Source: Gammaproteobacteria bacterium
Lineage (GTDB): Bacteria > Pseudomonadota > Gammaproteobacteria > Pseudomonadales > Azotimanducaceae
Direction: 5' to 3'
Length of the DNA stretch: 49,259 nt
Assembly (NCBI GenBank): GCA_009843635.1
Contig: VYDB01000115.1
Span: forward strand, 1 to 49,259
Shown here: positions 45,997-49,259 of the stretch, piece after piece
Layout of the letters: the number at the start of each line of letters is the position of its first letter
Numbering within the stretch: the first letter of the stretch is position 1
Notes under the pieces: generated by a model
Databases searched by the model: none
What the model saw: only the letters and a program-made list of their open reading frames with translations
What the model was told of the DNA's origin: nothing
Translations under genes and position numbers: made by a program

Positions 45997-47079
45997 ATGG
46001 CCACCACTTCTGAATACGGTCTTGGACCCTTCACCTTCCCACGGGGCTGGTTCATGGTGGCCGAGGCGAAGGAAGTCGGTGACGCCGTGTTGCCGCTGCG
46101 CTTCTTCGGCCGGGAACTCGCCCTTTATCGTGGCCAGAGCGGCCAACTGGTGCTGCTGGACGCCATGTGCGCCCACATGGGCACCAACATGGCCCGCAAC
46201 AAGACCTCCTACGTGGTGCTGGACGGCCAGATCGAGGGCGATTCCATCCGCTGCCCCTACCACGCTTGGCGCTACGGGCCGGATGGCCGATGCGATGACA
46301 TCCCCTACCACGACGGCCCCATCCCGGCGAAGGCCTGCGTGCGCAGTTGGCACGTGGCGGAACGCTACGGCTGCGTGTGGATGTGGCACGATCCGGAAGG
46401 GGGCGAGCCGGACTACGGCATTCCGGAGCTGCCCGAATGGGATGACCCCGCTTGGGTCAACTGGACCATCGATCACTTGGGCGAGATCGATTCCCATCCC
46501 CAGGAAGTGATCGACAACATGGCGGACTCGCCGCATCTGGGTCCAATTCACGGCTCGACGCTAGAGTACTTCGAGAACGAAGTGCGGGACCATGTGGTCA
46601 TCCAGCGGCAGGGAGGGGGGCACAAGACCCTCGCGGCCAGCAACACGCTGCTGGAGACTGATACCTTCTACACCGGCCCCGCCATTCTTCTATCCCGTCT
46701 GACCGGCTTTTATGACGCCATCATGCTCATCACCCACACGCCGGTGGACGATGGCAGGCTGAAGGCTTGGCACGCCCTGATGGTTAAGAGCGAGCACTCC
46801 GAAGCGACCGAGGCGGACGTCGCTCAGGCGCGGGAGTTCCAGGAGTCGAGCCGCTTGGCCTTTCTGCAGGACTTCGAGGTCTGGGAGGCCAAGGCGCCCG
46901 TCTTCCAGATCCTGCAGATCAAGAGCGACGGGCCGTTCCACAAGATTCGCGAGTGGTATCGCCAGTTCTACAATCCGCGCGAAGAAACGGCCAAGCGCCA
47001 AGCCAAGGCCAACGGCACCTATCTCACCAACTGGCTCAAGCCCGCGCCCGAGGAGGTGATCGCCCGGGGCCGGTACTGA
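45997..47079 (+). CDS. Second Rieske oxygenase, KshA-like
   Basis: A 360-residue Rieske oxygenase with Cys58-x-His60 and Cys86-x2-His89 (CPYHAW) and an iron-site motif VIDNMADSPHLGPIHG (Asn174, Asp177, His180, His185). It is the paralogue of the preceding gene with low overall identity, so the two could act on successive steps or form a heteromeric enzyme. Its last base of the TGA is the first base of the next ATG, so translation is coupled. Confidence 0.88.
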   Translation: MATTSEYGLGPFTFPRGWFMVAEAKEVGDAVLPLRFFGRELALYRGQSGQLVLLDAMCAHMGTNMARNKTSYVVLDGQIEGDSIRCPYHAWRYGPDGRCDDIPYHDGPIPAKACVRSWHVAERYGCVWMWHDPEGGEPDYGIPELPEWDDPAWVNWTIDHLGEIDSHPQEVIDNMADSPHLGPIHGSTLEYFENEVRDHVVIQRQGGGHKTLAASNTLLETDTFYTGPAILLSRLTGFYDAIMLITHTPVDDGRLKAWHALMVKSEHSEATEADVAQAREFQESSRLAFLQDFEVWEAKAPVFQILQIKSDGPFHKIREWYRQFYNPREETAKRQAKANGTYLTNWLKPAPEEVIARGRY

Positions 47080-47939
47080 TGCACCTCGCCTTCAGTTCCA
47101 TGAACACGCCGAGCGACCCCCATCCGGCGACCTTGGCCCGGGCGCTGGAGGAGCGCGGCTTCGAATCGCTCTGGTACGGCGAGCACAGCCACATTCCCTG
47201 CTCGCGCCGCACGCCCTATCCGCCCGGCGGAGAACTGCCCTCTCCTTACAGGCGGATGATGGACCCTTACCTGTCGTTGATGACCGCCGCCAACGCGACG
47301 ACCCGTTTGCGGCTCGGCACCGGCATCGCGCTGTTGATGGAGCGCGACTTGTTTTCCCAGGCCAAGACCATCGCCACCTTGGATCGGCTGTCCGAGGGCC
47401 GCGTGCTTATCGGCACGGGCGTGGGCTGGAACCGGGAGGAGTTCGAGAACATCTGCCCGCATCCGTTCGACAAGCGCTATGCCGTGCTGCGCGAGACGGT
47501 CGCGGCGACCCGGGCGCTGTGGACCGAGGAGGCGCCGTCCTACCAAGGCGACTACGTTCGCTTCGATGCCGTATGGAGCGATCCCAAACCGGTTCAGAAA
47601 GGTGGCCCCAAGATTTTCATGGGCGCCATGGGGCCGCTGGGCAGGAAGCATGCGGCGGCTTGGGCGGACGGTTGGTATCCGGTGGATATCGGCATGGGGG
47701 ATGTCGCCGCATCGATCGCCGCCTTTCGCGAAGAAGTCCGGGCTGCGGGCCGCGACCCCGGCTGCGTCGAGATCAACATCCAAATCATGGACCTCGGCAA
47801 CTTGGACAAGCTTAAGGCTTACCGCGACCTCGGCGTTGAACGAGCCACCATCGGCGTCTCCACCGATCTTTGGGACAAGCCCGAGGCGGTGATGCCGATG
47901 ATCGACCAGTATGCGAAGATCATTCCGGATTTGAGTTGA
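47079..47939 (+). CDS. Luciferase-like (LLM class) oxidoreductase
   Basis: A 286-residue TIM-barrel flavin- or F420-dependent oxidoreductase of the TIGR03619-like kind. Family stretches: SLWYGEHSHIP (near residues 29-39), TGIALLMERDLFSQAKTIATLD and GRVLIGTGVGWNREEFEN. The ATG at 47079 overlaps the Rieske stop by 1 base; the upstream frame (to 46953) is antisense-poor and unrelated. It is the last gene of the five-gene operon and is convergent with the DUF2779 gene. Confidence 0.87.
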   Translation: MHLAFSSMNTPSDPHPATLARALEERGFESLWYGEHSHIPCSRRTPYPPGGELPSPYRRMMDPYLSLMTAANATTRLRLGTGIALLMERDLFSQAKTIATLDRLSEGRVLIGTGVGWNREEFENICPHPFDKRYAVLRETVAATRALWTEEAPSYQGDYVRFDAVWSDPKPVQKGGPKIFMGAMGPLGRKHAAAWADGWYPVDIGMGDVAASIAAFREEVRAAGRDPGCVEINIQIMDLGNLDKLKAYRDLGVERATIGVSTDLWDKPEAVMPMIDQYAKIIPDLS

Positions 47940-47986
47940 GCTTGTCCCTTGTGCGATTCGCGCTGACAGTCGTTTCAAGAAGGGGA

Positions 47987-49259
47987 CTAAGCGCCATGCT
48001 CAAGCGTGGCCAATGCCCGGCGCAGTTCAACCATGGCCAACGTATCGCGTTCGCAATAGGCGCGAAGCGCCTCGAACGTACGCCGACGCTCCGCCGAGTC
48101 GGCGCTGTCTAGCGCCGCAACATAGCGAGCCGCCGCCGTCTGTCCATCGGCAATGGAGAGATCATCGTAGCCGGACTCCGGCACCAGCGCCGGGAGCACG
48201 CTCTTGATTGAGAACGACCCGCGAAACGCGGGGTGATAGTAGTTGTAGCGCACGCCGGGCAGCAGGTCGAAAAGGCGCGCTTCGACAGCGCCGAGCGCCG
48301 CCGCGTATTCGGGCAGGGCTACGGCAAGGGCGCGCAGCACCTGCCGCTCATAGCTGGAGTAGGTGCAGATGGTTCCGGTGCGCTCCAGCGCGTCGAGCAG
48401 CCGTTCCGCCAGCCGCGGTCGCGGATCGTCGCTGCCTTCGTGCAGGTAGTCCATGTGTTCCAGCCACCCGCCATCGTGCTCGACATGCACGGAGAACAGG
48501 AACGGAATCGCATCGTAGGGCCGTGTGCCGGCAAAGCGCGGAATCGCCGGGAGAAAGGTCTCGAAGTCGAGGTAGCGCACTGGTTTCTTGAGGCTCGCCA
48601 GATGCCCCTGAACATCGCCGTGCACCAAGCCATGACCTGCGCGGACGGACTGGCGAACGACCCGTTGCAGATCGCTGAGCGGAAAGTCCTCCGGGATGTC
48701 GCGGATTTCGCTGATGCCCGACGCTTCAAGTTGCGCGCGGCGGATTGAAGCCAGGCGCGGCAATTCGTCGAGGCCGTGGTCGGGCAGCGCAACGTCCCGC
48801 GTGCAGTGCGCGTAGTACGGACAGGGATAGGGCGAAGAACAGTGATCACCGGGGCCAATGTCCGGCGCCTCCTGCCCAGCGAGCATCGACTGCATTTCAA
48901 GTACCTGTGCGCCGATCGCATCCAGCAGTTCCGTCGCGCTGTCCAGCACGGGATGCAACCGGAAGAGCGCATCCAGGTTGAGCGCCCCGCCCTCATAGAC
49001 GTAGTCCCGATCGAGGGTGAGCACGCCCGCCTCCCGCACGTCCAGCCCGGCGCCGCGCAGCACCCAAAGCTGCACGGCGGCGTCCAGAACGAAGGCATCC
49101 TTGAGCCGGGTGGCGGACTTGACTTCGATCAGCCCCCAACCGCCCTCCGGCAATCGCTCAAGAATATCGACGCGGACCAAAACCCCTTGATGCCTGAAAG
49201 CCGGCTCGTAACTACTCGCCCCCCTGCCCCTGATTGGGCGGGGTTTGCGTTGCCGGGGA
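47987..49259 (-). CDS. DUF2779/RecB-like nuclease (5' end cut by the window)
   Basis: At least 424 codons on the minus strand with no stop up to the window edge. A TTG at 49180 could be mistaken for the start, but the reading continues upstream in frame with family-like sequence (YEPAFRHQGVLVRVDILERL), so the gene extends beyond 49259. The visible part has LIEVKSATR, the PD-(D/E)XK Lys region of RecB-like nucleases, a four-Cys-like cluster region (CSSPYPCPYYAHC), and the DUF2779 core (YLDFETFLPAIPRF, HGDVQGHL, a DEDD-like DFE). Family members are about 500 residues. The domain's role is unknown; cells with it often carry it near mobile or defence genes. Confidence 0.8.
   Translation of the reverse strand, partial: PRQRKPRPIRGRGASSYEPAFRHQGVLVRVDILERLPEGGWGLIEVKSATRLKDAFVLDAAVQLWVLRGAGLDVREAGVLTLDRDYVYEGGALNLDALFRLHPVLDSATELLDAIGAQVLEMQSMLAGQEAPDIGPGDHCSSPYPCPYYAHCTRDVALPDHGLDELPRLASIRRAQLEASGISEIRDIPEDFPLSDLQRVVRQSVRAGHGLVHGDVQGHLASLKKPVRYLDFETFLPAIPRFAGTRPYDAIPFLFSVHVEHDGGWLEHMDYLHEGSDDPRPRLAERLLDALERTGTICTYSSYERQVLRALAVALPEYAAALGAVEARLFDLLPGVRYNYYHPAFRGSFSIKSVLPALVPESGYDDLSIADGQTAAARYVAALDSADSAERRRTFEALRAYCERDTLAMVELRRALATLEHGA

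Overview
The window looks like chromosomal DNA of an uncultured, high-GC gammaproteobacterium, probably aerobic and marine or host-associated. The placement rests on gene order: mnmG-rsmG-parA-parB-atpIBEFHAGDC, divergent smp-like/serB, efp-epmA, psd/rhdA next to orn, and queG/nnr-tsaE-amiC-mutL-miaA are all gammaproteobacterial arrangements. The organism-level inference is mine; no rRNA or tRNA gene is visible.

Layout. (1) 1-742: no convincing gene, three small hairpin (REP-like) repeats. (2) 743-3097, minus: EamA transporter and glmU. (3) 3213-14732: an accessory block sitting between glmU and atpC, genes that are neighbours in many gammaproteobacteria. It carries a methyltransferase/PD-(D/E)XK endonuclease/small ORF operon, a type I sulfatase convergent with an alkyl-sulfatase-like MBL protein, a NYN/PIN nuclease, a luciferase-like oxidoreductase, an HTH-nucleotidyltransferase/HEPN pair, a secreted haloalkane-dehalogenase-like hydrolase and a TPP enzyme. 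(4) 14733-26126, minus: F1Fo ATP synthase operon, parB, parA, rsmG, mnmG. (5) 26158-28308, minus: Rieske oxygenase and SDR, with a tandem 46-bp hairpin repeat directly upstream. (6) 28458-42976: housekeeping genes (smp-like, serB, abgT-family, efp, epmA, psd, rhdA, orn, queG, nnr, tsaE, amiC, mutL, miaA). (7) 43118-47939, plus: a compact five-gene catabolic operon (SDR, SDR, Rieske, Rieske, luciferase-like) where hfq-hflX usually follows miaA. (8) 47987-49259, minus: a DUF2779/RecB-like nuclease cut by the window edge.

How the genes work together. The housekeeping part covers energy (ATP synthase), chromosome segregation (ParAB), translation and tRNA/rRNA modification (EF-P and its lysylation enzyme EpmA, MnmG, RsmG, QueG, MiaA, TsaE), envelope synthesis (GlmU, Psd, AmiC) and repair (endonuclease-type MutL). 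The accessory parts suggest use of sulfated, halogenated and polycyclic or terpenoid organic compounds, plus two defence or toxin-antitoxin type modules.

Most striking non-gene signals: a perfect tandem 46-bp repeat placing two hairpins and two 11-codon upstream ORFs before an SDR gene; a 21-bp tandem repeat inside epmA; paired 15-bp near-palindromes spaced 21 bp at the HTH-nucleotidyltransferase start; and a recurrent placing of -10 boxes 6-8 nt before start codons (mnmG, efp, queG, nnr) that implies leaderless transcripts.
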